Shown: piece after piece, positions 24,092-32,716 of the stretch
Layout of the letters: every line of letters starts with the position of its first letter
Position numbering within the stretch: position 1 is the stretch's first letter
NCBI GenBank assembly: GCA_045649205.1
Contig: JAZRPJ010000187.1
Location: 33,052 to 97,051, forward strand
Direction: 5' to 3'
DNA from: Flemingiibacterium sp045649205
GTDB taxonomy: Bacteria > Bacillota > Clostridia > Oscillospirales > CAG-272
Length of the DNA: 64,000 nucleotides
Made by a program: the position numbers and the translations under genes
Notes under the pieces: model-generated
The model's database searches: none
Seen by the model: only the letters and a program-made list of their open reading frames with translations
What the model was told of the DNA's origin: nothing

Positions 24092-24714
24092 TATGCATAT
24101 ACCTCCTGGATTTTTTCTGCCGCGTCCTTCGCTACGATGAACTTATCGCAGTTGAGGATATCATAAACATTAAGAGTGTTTACGAGAGCGGTCTTAACGC
24201 CGGGGATGTTTGCCATGCTCTTTACGGTGATGGCATCGTTCTCGGCGAGAACAACCAGCGCCTTTCTCTCAGAGCCGAGAGCCTTGAGCATGTTGACCAT
24301 GGTCTTGGTCTTGTACTCTGCTGTTGCAATGTTGTCAACAACGATCATGCTGCCTTCTGCAACTTTAGAGGAAAATGCGCTCTGGAGAGCGATTCTCTTA
24401 ACCTTCTTGTTGATCTCAAAGTGATAGCTTCTGGGCTTGGGGCCGAGAGCGATACCACCGTGAGTCCACTGAGGAGAACGGGTTGAACCCTGTCTTGCAT
24501 GGCCTGTACCCTTCTGCTTCCAGGGCTTCTTGCCGCCGCCGGAGACTTCGGAACGAGTCTTGGTAGACTGAGTACCCTGTCTTTGATTTGCGAGGTATGA
24601 TTTAACAGCTAAATGGAGAACCGCACTGTTTACCTCTGCGCCGAATACAGCATCGGAGAGAGTGATTTCGCCCACTTCCTTGCCGGCCATATTCAAAACT
24701 TTCATGTTAGGCAT
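24091..24714 (-). CDS. rplD: 50S ribosomal protein L4
   Basis: 207 residues with the tunnel-lining loop 'GGGKKPWKQKGTGHARQG' (about residues 61-78). In E. coli L4 also represses the S10 operon through its leader; a structured leader exists here but the mechanism is not proven in Firmicutes. Confidence 0.98.
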   Translation of the reverse strand: MPNMKVLNMAGKEVGEITLSDAVFGAEVNSAVLHLAVKSYLANQRQGTQSTKTRSEVSGGGKKPWKQKGTGHARQGSTRSPQWTHGGIALGPKPRSYHFEINKKVKRIALQSAFSSKVAEGSMIVVDNIATAEYKTKTMVNMLKALGSERKALVVLAENDAITVKSMANIPGVKTALVNTLNVYDILNCDKFIVAKDAAEKIQEVYA

Positions 24715-24732
24715 AGTGATTTCCTCCTTCCG

Positions 24733-25362
24733 TTATGCTTTTACAGAATCACGGATGAACACGATGTTACCGCGAGAACCGGGAACTGCGCCCTTAACTG
24801 CGATAATGTTCTTCTCCGCGTCGATCTTTACTACTTCGAGGTTGAGAACGGTGGACTTAACGTTACCGTACTGACCTGCCATGTGCTTGTTCTTGAAGAT
24901 TCTTGCAGGGTCGATAACGCCCATAGAACCGATGTGACGGTGAACAGGACCGTTACCGTGAGTCATACGCATTCTGTGCTGACCCCATCTCTTGATCACG
25001 CCGGAATATCCGTGACCCTTGGATGTACCTGTAATGTCGACCTTCTCGCCTGCGGCGAAGGTATCGGCGGTAATCGTGTCACCAACATTCATGGACGCTG
25101 CATCATCAAGACGGAATTCTTTCAAATGCTTCTTGTTTTCAACACCTGCTTTTTTGAAGTGTCCCATCTCAGCCTTGGTGAGATGCTTTTCCTTGACTCC
25201 ACCGAATCCGAGCTGAACAGCGTCGTAACCGTCAGTTTCTGCGGTCTTCTTCTGAACGACTGTGCAGGGGCCGGCTTCAATTACTGTAACCGGAATTACG
25301 TTTCCGATTTCGTCGAAGATCTGAGTCATACCGATCTTCTTGCCTATGATGGCTTTCTTCAT
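24733..25362 (-). CDS. rplC: 50S ribosomal protein L3
   Basis: 209 residues starting MKKAIIGKKIGMTQIF, with the central extension 'MRMTHGNGPVHRHIGSMG' reaching the peptidyl transferase centre. It is separated from rpsJ by a 101-base spacer with two GAAA-capped hairpins. Confidence 0.98.
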   Translation of the reverse strand: MKKAIIGKKIGMTQIFDEIGNVIPVTVIEAGPCTVVQKKTAETDGYDAVQLGFGGVKEKHLTKAEMGHFKKAGVENKKHLKEFRLDDAASMNVGDTITADTFAAGEKVDITGTSKGHGYSGVIKRWGQHRMRMTHGNGPVHRHIGSMGVIDPARIFKNKHMAGQYGNVKSTVLNLEVVKIDAEKNIIAVKGAVPGSRGNIVFIRDSVKA

Positions 25363-25463
25363 TTTGTTTTCCTCCTAAGATTATTGGTTGACGTTTTGGA
25401 TTTTCGCTTTCGCGATTACGCCAACATGACCTTTGGTTTGCTCTTTCGAGCTGACGGGTGGGA
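25363..25463 (-). other. rpsJ-rplC spacer with two GAAA-tetraloop hairpins
   Basis: On the transcribed strand GCTC-GAAA-GAGC (25451-25440) is followed 24 bases later by TCGC-GAAA-GCGA (25415-25404). Both are capped by GNRA-type loops. No ORF or T-tract. Confidence 0.5.
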
Positions 25464-25775
25464 TTAGAGCTTGATCTCTATCTCAACACCGGCGGGTAAT
25501 TCAAGTCCCATCAGAGCTTCTACTGTCTTTTCAGAGGGCTTGATCACATCGATGAGTCTCTTGTGAGTTCTCATTTCAAACTGCTCGCGGCTGTCCTTAT
25601 ACTTGTGAACAGCACGAAGAATCGTAACGATTTCCTTCTCGGTAGGGAGCGGAATCGGGCCGGAAACGGTTGCGCCGTTTCTCTTAGCGGTTTCAACGAT
25701 TTTCTGAGCGGCCTGATCAGCTAATGTGTGATCGTAGCTCTTAAGACGAATTCTGATCTTCTCCTTGACTGCCAT
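25464..25775 (-). CDS. rpsJ: 30S ribosomal protein S10
   Basis: The family start MAVKEKIRIRLKSYDH fixes the ATG at 25775 (103 residues) with AAGGAGG upstream; the frame is open further but the extension is leader sequence. 'GPIPLPTEKEIVTILRAVHKYKD' is the loop that reaches into the 30S head. S10 (NusE) also takes part in antitermination. First gene of the superoperon; rpsL, rpsG, fusA and tuf are not linked here. Confidence 0.97.
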   Translation of the reverse strand: MAVKEKIRIRLKSYDHTLADQAAQKIVETAKRNGATVSGPIPLPTEKEIVTILRAVHKYKDSREQFEMRTHKRLIDVIKPSEKTVEALMGLELPAGVEIEIKL

Positions 25776-26030
25776 AGTTTTTTGCCTCCTTTTCATTAAT
25801 GGAGGGCGGTTTTGCTCAAACACTGTGTCGGGTGTTTCTTTGGTTCCCGTACAAAAACCGCACTTGTTCGCAAGACACAAACGCGGCTATACGAAGCCTT
25901 TGATTCACAGAACATAGTATCTGATTGACAACGCCCGGTTAAATATCGGACATACTCCGGCGGAAATTAACCAACACAATCGGGCTTCTACCGATTTGTT
26001 GCAACCTCCCGCCATTAAACGCACGTCAAC
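25776..26030 (-). other. S10 operon leader
   Basis: About 255 bases lie between the promoter and rpsJ. On the transcribed strand there is an AATCGG/CCGATT hairpin (about 25981-25999), and a long-range pairing GCGGTTTT/AAAACCGC (about 25853-25860 with 25806-25813) that encloses CGGG/CCCG and ends just before the rpsJ Shine-Dalgarno. This is a plausible site for autoregulation; no known riboswitch motif was recognised. Confidence 0.5.
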
Positions 26031-26036
26031 TATTAC

Positions 26037-26065
26037 ATTATACACCATTATTGCCGTAAAGTCAA
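26037..26065 (-). promoter_or_regulatory. Main promoter of the S10-spc-alpha superoperon
   Basis: Read on the minus strand: TTGACT (26065-26060), 17-base spacer, TATAAT (26042-26037). It is a near-consensus SigA promoter, as expected for ribosomal protein genes. The region from 26066 to 26258 is AT-rich and has no gene. Confidence 0.85.
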
Positions 26066-26258
26066 TAGTTTTTGCAAAAATATATATTTTTTCAAAAAAT
26101 AATTTTTCACAAACTTTAATAGTATTTCTTGTGCACATTGCACACAAGCTGATACATTTTCAATATTTTCCGGGTAATGGAAAAATGTTCACAACAGATT
26201 CATATATAGGAGTTATAATAATTTAGTGACGTAAATTACGCGAAAGGATACAACAGTT

Positions 26259-27092
26259 ATGAAAAAGTACAACCGTTTTTCGCTGACACTTTTTTTCATT
26301 TCGATATGTGCGGCAGTGCTATCTGTCGCTGCTCGAATTTTTCTCACCAACAACTTATTGGAGACGGATAAGCACGGTGTATATATGCGCGGCAGTATGC
26401 TGCCGACGGTATACCATATTCTGTTAGCGCTCTTTATTGCCGCGCTGGTTTTGGCATCCATAATAATAGGAAGAAAAAATGCATCCTCGGCACTCATTAC
26501 CACCACAAACCTCACCGTATTTACCGCCTGTGTTTCAGCCTTTCTCACCGCCGTCTACCTTTTCCTTTTCATCTGGGGTGTTGCAAGATCCGATACATCC
26601 ACCAAAATTACAGATGTATTGGCTATCGCTTCTGTAGTTCCTACTGTGATATTTTTCTTTCTCATTGCATTTCAAAAAAGAGAACGCACCTCGGCTCTGG
26701 CAATAGCCTCGCTTTTCCCTGCGGTTTGGTCGGCTATCGAAACCATGCGCCTCTATTTTAACACCGAACTGCTCATGAACAATCCCGATAAGATTCTCGG
26801 AGAATTCGCCCTTATCGCCTCTATGCTTTTCTTCTTATTTGAAGCAAGAAATCAGATCGGCATCCCACTTAAGGGGCTGTATCAGGCAGCAGCAGTAACC
26901 GCACCGATTTTGCTTCTTACAGCATCGATCCCCAACCTTATTTGTGTCGATAAGCTGAGTGACGGATCTTCGATTTCCACAATCAGATATATGGCTTACG
27001 TCGCTATCTCCCTGTTTATCTACTCAAGAGCACTGGCATATGCCGTCACTCCAAGTGAAGAAAGCAATCTGGAAGAAGCGAATGAAGAGTGA
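26259..27092 (+). CDS. Conserved hypothetical membrane protein, seven to eight helices
   Basis: I do not recognise a named family. The 277-residue protein starts MKKYNRFSLTLFF, has seven or eight hydrophobic helices spread evenly, and ends in an acidic tail (EESNLEEANEE). AAAGGA lies 9 bases before the ATG. It is a single gene with its own terminator, divergent from the S10 operon and convergent with spoIIIA. No catalytic motif is visible. A sensor or transporter role cannot be told from the sequence. Confidence 0.75.
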   Translation: MKKYNRFSLTLFFISICAAVLSVAARIFLTNNLLETDKHGVYMRGSMLPTVYHILLALFIAALVLASIIIGRKNASSALITTTNLTVFTACVSAFLTAVYLFLFIWGVARSDTSTKITDVLAIASVVPTVIFFFLIAFQKRERTSALAIASLFPAVWSAIETMRLYFNTELLMNNPDKILGEFALIASMLFFLFEARNQIGIPLKGLYQAAAVTAPILLLTASIPNLICVDKLSDGSSISTIRYMAYVAISLFIYSRALAYAVTPSEESNLEEANEE

Positions 27093-27104
27093 ACCGTTTC
27101 AATA

Positions 27105-27146
27105 AAAAAATAGCTGAGGCTGTCGTAGGACAGCCTCGTTTTTTTC
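27105..27146. terminator. Bidirectional terminator between the membrane protein gene and spoIIIAH
   Basis: A 9-bp stem GAGGCTGTC/GACAGCCTC (27116-27124 with 27129-27137) is flanked by A7 on the left and T8 on the right. Confidence 0.88.
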
Positions 27147-27783
27147 ATATTTCGTTCTGTTCGATAATTTTGATGCTTACCGGGTCGATGCCTGCCTGCT
27201 CATAAACAATTTCTTTTATCTGCGACAGCTCATTTGGAAGAAGTCCGTCGGAACGGACTATAACACTGGCACTTCCCTCTCCGATGACCGCTACGCAGTC
27301 TTCAAATCCCTTTGATTTTACAAGAGTTTCGATATTGGCCTCCATCTGGATCTCGGATACTATCCGCCCTATATCTTCTGTTGCCTGTTCCTTTGACAGC
27401 GCATCGGCAGTGGTGCTTTCGACCACAGTCTGGAGTACAGCAATAGCCTGGTCACGCGCCTGCTTACGGTTAAGCTCCGCCGAAGCGAAATATGTATCGT
27501 CTACATAAGACGCTCCCGCATTTTCGCCACCGTCACCGCTGCCGAGAAGCTCCCCTTCACCCACTACCGGCTGTGAGTTGCCGAAAAGCAGGAAGTTGAG
27601 AATTATCGCTCCTCCGATAAGCACGAGAGATGACAGCACTACTATATTCTTTGTGCCGATTTTCTTCATTCCCCCGAGGAGTTTGCCCATTCTCTCCGAG
27701 AATCGGCTTTTTTTCTTTTCCTCCGGCTCCGCAAGCTCCATCGTCGTATCCTGAGTTTGTTCATTTAAAATGTTTTCGTCCAT
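27145..27783 (-). CDS. spoIIIAH: Stage III sporulation protein AH
   Basis: 212 residues: cytosolic N-terminus, one membrane helix (about residues 48-66) and an outer domain with the helical stretch 'LNRKQARDQAIAVLQTVVE' that precedes the ring-forming fold of SpoIIIAH. In Bacillus the mother-cell SpoIIIAH binds forespore SpoIIQ to join the two membranes during engulfment. Last gene of the spoIIIA operon. Confidence 0.88.
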   Translation of the reverse strand: MDENILNEQTQDTTMELAEPEEKKKSRFSERMGKLLGGMKKIGTKNIVVLSSLVLIGGAIILNFLLFGNSQPVVGEGELLGSGDGGENAGASYVDDTYFASAELNRKQARDQAIAVLQTVVESTTADALSKEQATEDIGRIVSEIQMEANIETLVKSKGFEDCVAVIGEGSASVIVRSDGLLPNELSQIKEIVYEQAGIDPVSIKIIEQNEI

Positions 27784-27851
27784 GATTTACCTCCATTTAT
27801 TGTTATCTGTTTAATAAATATGTTGTGACTTTCCGATTTATGCAAAAAATT

Positions 27852-28343
27852 TCACTTTCCCTCCGCAACACTCACCGAGCTTGACGGGATATCGAACAGT
27901 GCAGATAAAAGCTCCGTCAGCTTAAGCTGTATGTCCGGGTTTCCGCCGCCTCTGCAAACCACCGCCACACCTCTCACCCTCGGTGTCACCTCCGCTACTG
28001 GCAGAAGTCCACCGGAATCGGACACATATTCGTACCTTGTACTTACATTGCTTGCATCCTTGTTAACCTGACTGTTTTGGGCATACTTGGTTTCGCCAAC
28101 CGTATCAAGAGTTATCATGACCGATACAGACGATACTCCATACATCTCACCGCACAGCGCGGCTACCCTTTCTTCAAGCTCCAGCACGGTGCTGCCGTAA
28201 TCATATCCCACCGTCTTATTTTCACCCTCTGACAAGAATATAAGGCAAATAACTAAAGCAAGTACACCCAAAATTATAAGCAGCCCGTTCTTCCCTCGAA
28301 AATGTGAGAGCAGATGGGAAAGTCCGAAAGGCTCTTCATTCAT
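27852..28343 (-). CDS. spoIIIAG: Stage III sporulation protein AG
   Basis: 163 residues with a single N-terminal membrane helix (about residues 19-36) and a periplasm-side ring-building domain ('VAALCGEMYGVSSVSVMITLD') related to EscJ-type secretion rings. SpoIIIAG forms a large ring in the intermembrane space of the feeding-tube complex. Its start overlaps spoIIIAF by eight bases. Confidence 0.88.
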   Translation of the reverse strand: MNEEPFGLSHLLSHFRGKNGLLIILGVLALVICLIFLSEGENKTVGYDYGSTVLELEERVAALCGEMYGVSSVSVMITLDTVGETKYAQNSQVNKDASNVSTRYEYVSDSGGLLPVAEVTPRVRGVAVVCRGGGNPDIQLKLTELLSALFDIPSSSVSVAEGK

Positions 28344-28782
28344 AAATAATTACCTCCGTCAAAACTCCGAAATTATTGGCCGTATAATATACGATATCCT
28401 CGCCTATAAGTCCAAATCGGCTTTTCACTTTTATTATCAGTTTCTTCTCCTGCTCCGTCCCAGGGTTCTGCCATGTAACAAAAATGTCCGTTTCCGGTAT
28501 AGAAAAACGCTCGCTGACCGCTGTTTTTATGTGTTTTGCCACAATTCCATCTGCCAAATAGGATGAATCCCCGGTGTCATAGCTGTAGGCAGCTATGTCC
28601 GATAAGCTGCCTACCCCACCGATTATCTCCTTTATAGGTGAAAGAAGTACAATCAGAATAAAAAGAGCGAATATATATTTTAAATACTTTTTAAGTCCCC
28701 CCTCCGGCATGATTCCTTCGCAAATCATGGTTACCGCCGCCGCTGAAATAAGGGACAGAACAAAATCCTTAATCTGCATCAC
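28336..28782 (-). CDS. spoIIIAF: Stage III sporulation protein AF
   Basis: 148 residues: two N-terminal membrane helices ('FVLSLISAAAVTMI', 'YIFALFILIVLLSPI') and a soluble C-terminal domain with the same ring-building fold expected of SpoIIIAF. It lies between AE and AG as in every complete operon. Confidence 0.85.
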   Translation of the reverse strand: MMQIKDFVLSLISAAAVTMICEGIMPEGGLKKYLKYIFALFILIVLLSPIKEIIGGVGSLSDIAAYSYDTGDSSYLADGIVAKHIKTAVSERFSIPETDIFVTWQNPGTEQEKKLIIKVKSRFGLIGEDIVYYTANNFGVLTEVIIYE

Positions 28783-28796
28783 TCCAAATCATCCCC

Positions 28797-29924
28797 TTAT
28801 ATATTTCCGCCTGCTATGGCAGTGGTACTCTTTGCAAACAGTGCAAGTGCATAAATAAACATCAGTCCGCATATCACACATATTGCCGCGAGGAAACCGA
28901 ATAGCCCGCTCATTTCGTCAAGCATACGTTTTTCTCTCCCAAGTCCGATAATATCCGCCGCCGTGGAAGAAATGACAACGCCGAAGCGAATCAGTAAAAT
29001 CTCCGTAATGACCGGCAAGATCATTACAGCAAGAATAATCACGCCGCCCCATCCGACACTTCCCTTTATAAGAGAAATACTCCCTGCCACTGCCGAAACT
29101 GCATCCGACGCAATTCCGCCTGCCACCGGGACTGTGCTTGACGCCGCAAATTTCACAGCTCTCACAGATAGGCTGTCCGCCTTTAAGGCAATGGAGTTTT
29201 GAAAGGTCATCACCGCCGAAATTGCCGCCGCAATAAATCCCATTATCCATGTGAATAGATTTCGTATAAGTCTTGTTATACCGTCAAGGCGTATTCCGCT
29301 TCCCATTCCCGAGAATACACTCATACCAAAGCAAAGCTTAAGTATGGGAAAAAGTCCGGCAGCAGCGACTCCTTCGATAAAGGTCACGCCAATCATCATC
29401 GCGTTAGCTGATACTGCGGATGCAGTGCTGTTTCCTCCTGCCGTACCTATGGCAAGCATGGTGGGAACCATAGCCGATATGACCGTTCCCAGCTGCGTAA
29501 GGAAGCTACCTACCCGTGCGGTAAGCGATACGGCGGTTTTATAAACGGTGAGCAGTATGCAAAGCTCTGAAACCAGCTCAAATGCCGTAACTACCGTATC
29601 TGACTTCATCAATCCCTTAAACGCCGAAAGTGCCGCTGAAAGAAGCACAAGCCCTAAAATTGATGTAAAATTTTTAAGTGCAGGCGTGATTGCTGACGAT
29701 AAAGTATCCGTAAAAAAGCTCCAGAAATAATCAAATGAAAACCGCTCCGAAAAGCCCTCAGCGGAAAACAGCTCCCCACTCGGAAGCTTCTCCCTGACTT
29801 CGTCGGGAAGTGCATCTATAACCGTACCGGTATCGAATTCATCTATGCTGTATTCCTCAGCAGCACTCACACCCACAGTAAAAATCGTAAAAACGATGAA
29901 AACAATAAAAAATTTCAGTTTCAT
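28797..29924 (-). CDS. spoIIIAE: Stage III sporulation protein AE
   Basis: 375 residues with a signal peptide ('FFIVFIVFTIFTVGVSAA'), an exported N-terminal region and about seven membrane helices from residue 80 on. It is the large polytopic subunit of the SpoIIIA channel. It overlaps spoIIIAD by four bases. Confidence 0.9.
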   Translation of the reverse strand: MKLKFFIVFIVFTIFTVGVSAAEEYSIDEFDTGTVIDALPDEVREKLPSGELFSAEGFSERFSFDYFWSFFTDTLSSAITPALKNFTSILGLVLLSAALSAFKGLMKSDTVVTAFELVSELCILLTVYKTAVSLTARVGSFLTQLGTVISAMVPTMLAIGTAGGNSTASAVSANAMMIGVTFIEGVAAAGLFPILKLCFGMSVFSGMGSGIRLDGITRLIRNLFTWIMGFIAAAISAVMTFQNSIALKADSLSVRAVKFAASSTVPVAGGIASDAVSAVAGSISLIKGSVGWGGVIILAVMILPVITEILLIRFGVVISSTAADIIGLGREKRMLDEMSGLFGFLAAICVICGLMFIYALALFAKSTTAIAGGNI

Positions 29925-30304
29925 GTATTCATAATATCCGCCGCCAAGGAAATAAGCTCCTCAATAAAAGGCAGGCACAAAATCATAACCTCCGCCTTCC
30001 CGGCAAGCTCCAATTTTGAGGCGATCCCACTCTCACCGCAGTCCCTGCAGACCTCCGACGTAAACTGCACTGTCATAGTAACACCCATGGCTTTCATTAG
30101 AGTCGTGAAGTATCCGCTAAATCCCGTTTTCGATACAGCCTCGGAAACGAAGTCGAACGCCGGAGTAAATTCGCCGATAGCTGCCGATACGAGAATGACC
30201 GATGTGAATATCCCTACAGAAGATGCAAGCTCCCCCTTGTGATTTTTTAACAGCGTAATGCAAATCACGGCGCATACAGCCACTCCGCAGTATTTAAGCA
30301 TCAC
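29921..30304 (-). CDS. spoIIIAD: Stage III sporulation protein AD
   Basis: 127 residues with three to four membrane helices and the 'FSGYFTTLMKAMGVTM' segment typical of SpoIIIAD/AC proteins. Overlaps both neighbours (AC and AE) by four bases, so translation is probably coupled. Confidence 0.88.
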   Translation of the reverse strand: MMLKYCGVAVCAVICITLLKNHKGELASSVGIFTSVILVSAAIGEFTPAFDFVSEAVSKTGFSGYFTTLMKAMGVTMTVQFTSEVCRDCGESGIASKLELAGKAEVMILCLPFIEELISLAADIMNT

Positions 30305-30495
30305 AGTCCAAATGTGGCGCGTATGCCTGCAAAAAGAGCAGACAGCTTATCCATAAGCATCAGCATAATAATTATAATTCCCGAAAGGGACACGAGAACC
30401 GCCTGCTCATCACGTCCGTATTTTGCAAGCAGCTGATAAGCAATGCTCACCGTAAGACCGATGCCGGCAACCTTTAATATCAGACTAACATCCAT
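30301..30495 (-). CDS. spoIIIAC: Stage III sporulation protein AC
   Basis: A 64-residue protein with two membrane helices ('ILKVAGIGLTVSIAYQLL', 'AVLVSLSGIIIIMLMLM'). An upstream ATG at 30507 gives four more residues, but GGAG sits six bases before the ATG at 30495, so the shorter form is preferred. Confidence 0.87.
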   Translation of the reverse strand: MDVSLILKVAGIGLTVSIAYQLLAKYGRDEQAVLVSLSGIIIIMLMLMDKLSALFAGIRATFGL

Positions 30496-30519
30496 ATGAA
30501 TCTCCATTCTGCAGATACA

Positions 30520-31014
30520 CTATATAAACAGCACCGCAAGCATTACTCCGATAACAAATCCCAGAGAGCGACAAAGCTTCGTCTTTGAAGGAAGATCAGC
30601 TCGTGCCCCGACCGCCAGCTCACCGAATACTTGTCTGTAATAATTACAGTGCCTTATAGCGCTTTCCGTGTCGCACGTCCCAAGCTGCGAAAAAAAGCTC
30701 CCTAACTCATCAAGCTCCCGTTCCAACAGAAACAGCTTCCCCCGACAGTTATCGAGCGCATTTCTCCAGCCGCGGTTTTGTAAGTCATCAAGAAATCCCG
30801 ATTTTTGCAGGGCCTTATTTCTGAACATGGCAAAAATCTTGTGGGTCGGTGTAAGATACCCTTCGATCTGCGCCCCGGTGAAACTGATTAGATCCCGAAA
30901 TCCTTCAAGCTGTTCTGTCCGTTTGCGATAAACCGAGGAAATGAAAAATCCCCCGAATAGGCATGTCAAGAACAGAACAGCTATTAAAAAAGCTTCAAGC
31001 TTCCACCTCCTCAA
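30520..31014 (-). CDS. spoIIIAB: Stage III sporulation protein AB
   Basis: 164 residues with an N-terminal helix (about 7-27), a helical bundle related to type IV/II secretion GspF proteins, and a C-terminal hydrophobic helix ('LGFVIGVMLAVLFI'). Its start overlaps the spoIIIAA stop region by 20 bases. Confidence 0.87.
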   Translation of the reverse strand: MRRWKLEAFLIAVLFLTCLFGGFFISSVYRKRTEQLEGFRDLISFTGAQIEGYLTPTHKIFAMFRNKALQKSGFLDDLQNRGWRNALDNCRGKLFLLERELDELGSFFSQLGTCDTESAIRHCNYYRQVFGELAVGARADLPSKTKLCRSLGFVIGVMLAVLFI

Positions 31015-31903
31015 AAGCTGTATATTGAAATGAAAAGGAATTTGCCAATTTGCCGTTTACTCTCTTTCTCGATATTTTCATGTAACCGTCAAAAATTCTA
31101 TTATCGTGAAGAAGCCTGATGCTTGGCCGGCAAATAAGCCCCTCAAGGCTGTCACCGTGAGCAGAGGCAATTATTGGAACACCAGTATTCTGGGCATCAA
31201 GTATTTTCCTCGCCTCGTCCATATCTCCAAGCTCATCGCAGATTATGACCTCCGGAGAGAGAGTTCTTGTTGCGATTTCCATTCCCATCCCACGCGGATA
31301 TCCCGTCAAGACATCGCAGATACCGCCCTCGAACATCTCTTTTATGTAAAGCTCCCCTCTTGTGTCAATAAGTGCCACCCGTCGCATATATTCACCCGAC
31401 AGTCTTGCCGCCAAATCCCGTAAAAGCGTGGTTTTTCCTGCTCCCGGCGACGAATATATAAGAAGGGATTTGATTCCTGCAGTGGTGAAGCAAGCATCAA
31501 TGACCTTATCGCTCACTCCGCGAACTATATGAGGGATTCGTATATTCAGCGAGGTTATATCCCGTATTCCCTTGCCGTCTGCACTGAAGGTTCCGCAAAC
31601 CCCGATGCGCACGCCGCCGTCGTATACGATATACCCGGATCTTATTGTATTCTCATGGCTGTAGCGTGAACCGTGGCAAAGCTTTACCACACATTCTCCC
31701 ATTTCTTTGCTGTCAAGTGTGACTCCCATGGGTATATTTTCACCGCCGCAGGTCAAGCTCGAAGTGCCGCCGACTCTTAACCTTATTTCCGCCAAACTTG
31801 GAAATATGATTTTCCCCTCTTCCACAAGGTTAAAAATTCCACGGCATACAGAATCCGGTAAACAGTGAAAAAGCTCTTTCGGTATCTCGTCCACCTTTGT
31901 CAT
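30995..31903 (-). CDS. spoIIIAA: Stage III sporulation protein AA (secretion ATPase)
   Basis: 302 residues with a Walker A motif 'YSSPGAGKTTLL' (about residues 149-160), Walker B 'PEVIICDELG' and the conserved 'ASAHGDSLEGL', making it the ATPase motor of the SpoIIIA complex. GGAGG precedes the ATG. Upstream on the minus strand 'CGTATAAT' with 'GGAATTT' about 15 bases earlier could be a SigE-type promoter, but the match is weak. First gene of the operon AA-AB-AC-AD-AE-AF-AG-AH. Confidence 0.92.
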   Translation of the reverse strand: MTKVDEIPKELFHCLPDSVCRGIFNLVEEGKIIFPSLAEIRLRVGGTSSLTCGGENIPMGVTLDSKEMGECVVKLCHGSRYSHENTIRSGYIVYDGGVRIGVCGTFSADGKGIRDITSLNIRIPHIVRGVSDKVIDACFTTAGIKSLLIYSSPGAGKTTLLRDLAARLSGEYMRRVALIDTRGELYIKEMFEGGICDVLTGYPRGMGMEIATRTLSPEVIICDELGDMDEARKILDAQNTGVPIIASAHGDSLEGLICRPSIRLLHDNRIFDGYMKISRKRVNGKLANSFSFQYTAFEEVEA

Positions 31904-31957
31904 GCCAATTCCTCCGCTTCTCTAATTAATTATACGGACAAGCAAGCAGGAAAATTC

Positions 31958-31996
31958 CGGAAAAAGAAAAATCAGCGAAAATAATTCGCTGATTTT
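31958..31996 (-). terminator. Terminator of the yajC-TIGR04086-SCIFF-maturase-like unit
   Basis: A 12-bp perfect stem (31968-31979 with 31985-31996) with a 5-base loop; read on the minus strand it is followed by TTTTTCTTTTTC. Confidence 0.8.
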
Positions 31997-32017
31997 ATAA
32001 TTATACTTAACTTTATT

Positions 32018-32668
32018 TTACGCCTCTGAATCGGTTATCATGCGGCACTCAATTCTCTTCTTTTCAAGCTCACATATAACATTGTGCGGCTCACTCTCGG
32101 AGCAAAGCCTTTTTGCCCAGCAAAATTTGCACTTGTCATCGGTATGTTCCGCGGCTTCAAGCTTGGTAAAGACCTTGACGGGCGCCTCGCCATCCGTTCT
32201 GCCTCGACGAAGCTGTAATTTTGCAAGCTCAACAAGCGCCTTTTCGAGTTTCGGAAGGTCGTTTGCAGAAAAAGCACCCTCGCCGGAGTGAGCAGTTCTT
32301 ATGCGAAGCGTGCAGTCTTTATTTCCCGCAGCCAACCTTTCTACAGTCTCCACAAGGTCAGGCCCGCCGGAGTTTATGACAGTATCACCAAGCATAATAA
32401 CAGCACCGTCGTACTCGTGGTTTTCTTCCTCGTCCTCGGCAAACAGCTTGCCGTCGCGGTAAAGCTCGTATATGCGGCTGTATTCCTCGCGGATCTCCGC
32501 ACTGTCATACTTCGCAAGGTCATAGCGAAGTGCTGACGAACACTCTGCCGGCATGGGAAGTGTAATATAATCGAGCATTTTGAAGGTAAGCTCTGACAAT
32601 GGGAGCACATATCCGCTTACACTGTCATATGCGATCCTATGCCCGCCGATTTTAAAAGTATGTACCAT
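32018..32668 (-). CDS. Core-less SCIFF-maturase-like protein (RRE-like N-terminus + SPASM-like C-terminus)
   Basis: The ATG at 32668 has AGGA eight bases upstream and gives 216 residues; a longer frame starts at 32701. The N-terminus (MVHTFKIGGHRIAYDSVSGY ... LSELTFKMLDYI, then EIREEYSRIYELYRDGKLFAED) resembles the peptide-binding start of the clostridial SCIFF maturase (CteB/ScfB). The C-terminus has CKFCWAKRLC and CELEKKRIEC, resembling the SPASM end of the same enzyme. The normal enzyme is about 450 residues; the radical SAM core with CxxxCxxC is absent. The middle (~100-170) is soluble and unassigned. No stop or frameshift is seen, so this is an intact short protein or an in-frame deletion. 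Next to TIGR04086 and yajC, the usual SCIFF neighbours; no SCIFF precursor is present. Confidence 0.6.
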   Translation of the reverse strand: MVHTFKIGGHRIAYDSVSGYVLPLSELTFKMLDYITLPMPAECSSALRYDLAKYDSAEIREEYSRIYELYRDGKLFAEDEEENHEYDGAVIMLGDTVINSGGPDLVETVERLAAGNKDCTLRIRTAHSGEGAFSANDLPKLEKALVELAKLQLRRGRTDGEAPVKVFTKLEAAEHTDDKCKFCWAKRLCSESEPHNVICELEKKRIECRMITDSEA

Positions 32669-32716
32669 TTTAAAGTTCCTTTCCACAAGTGGGATATGCA
32701 ATTTCAGATGCCGTGA

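Noticed and set aside
25776..25880. N-terminal extension of rpsJ (35 codons)
   Set aside because: The extension is not part of the S10 family; the ATG at 25775 has AAGGAGG and gives the standard 103 residues.
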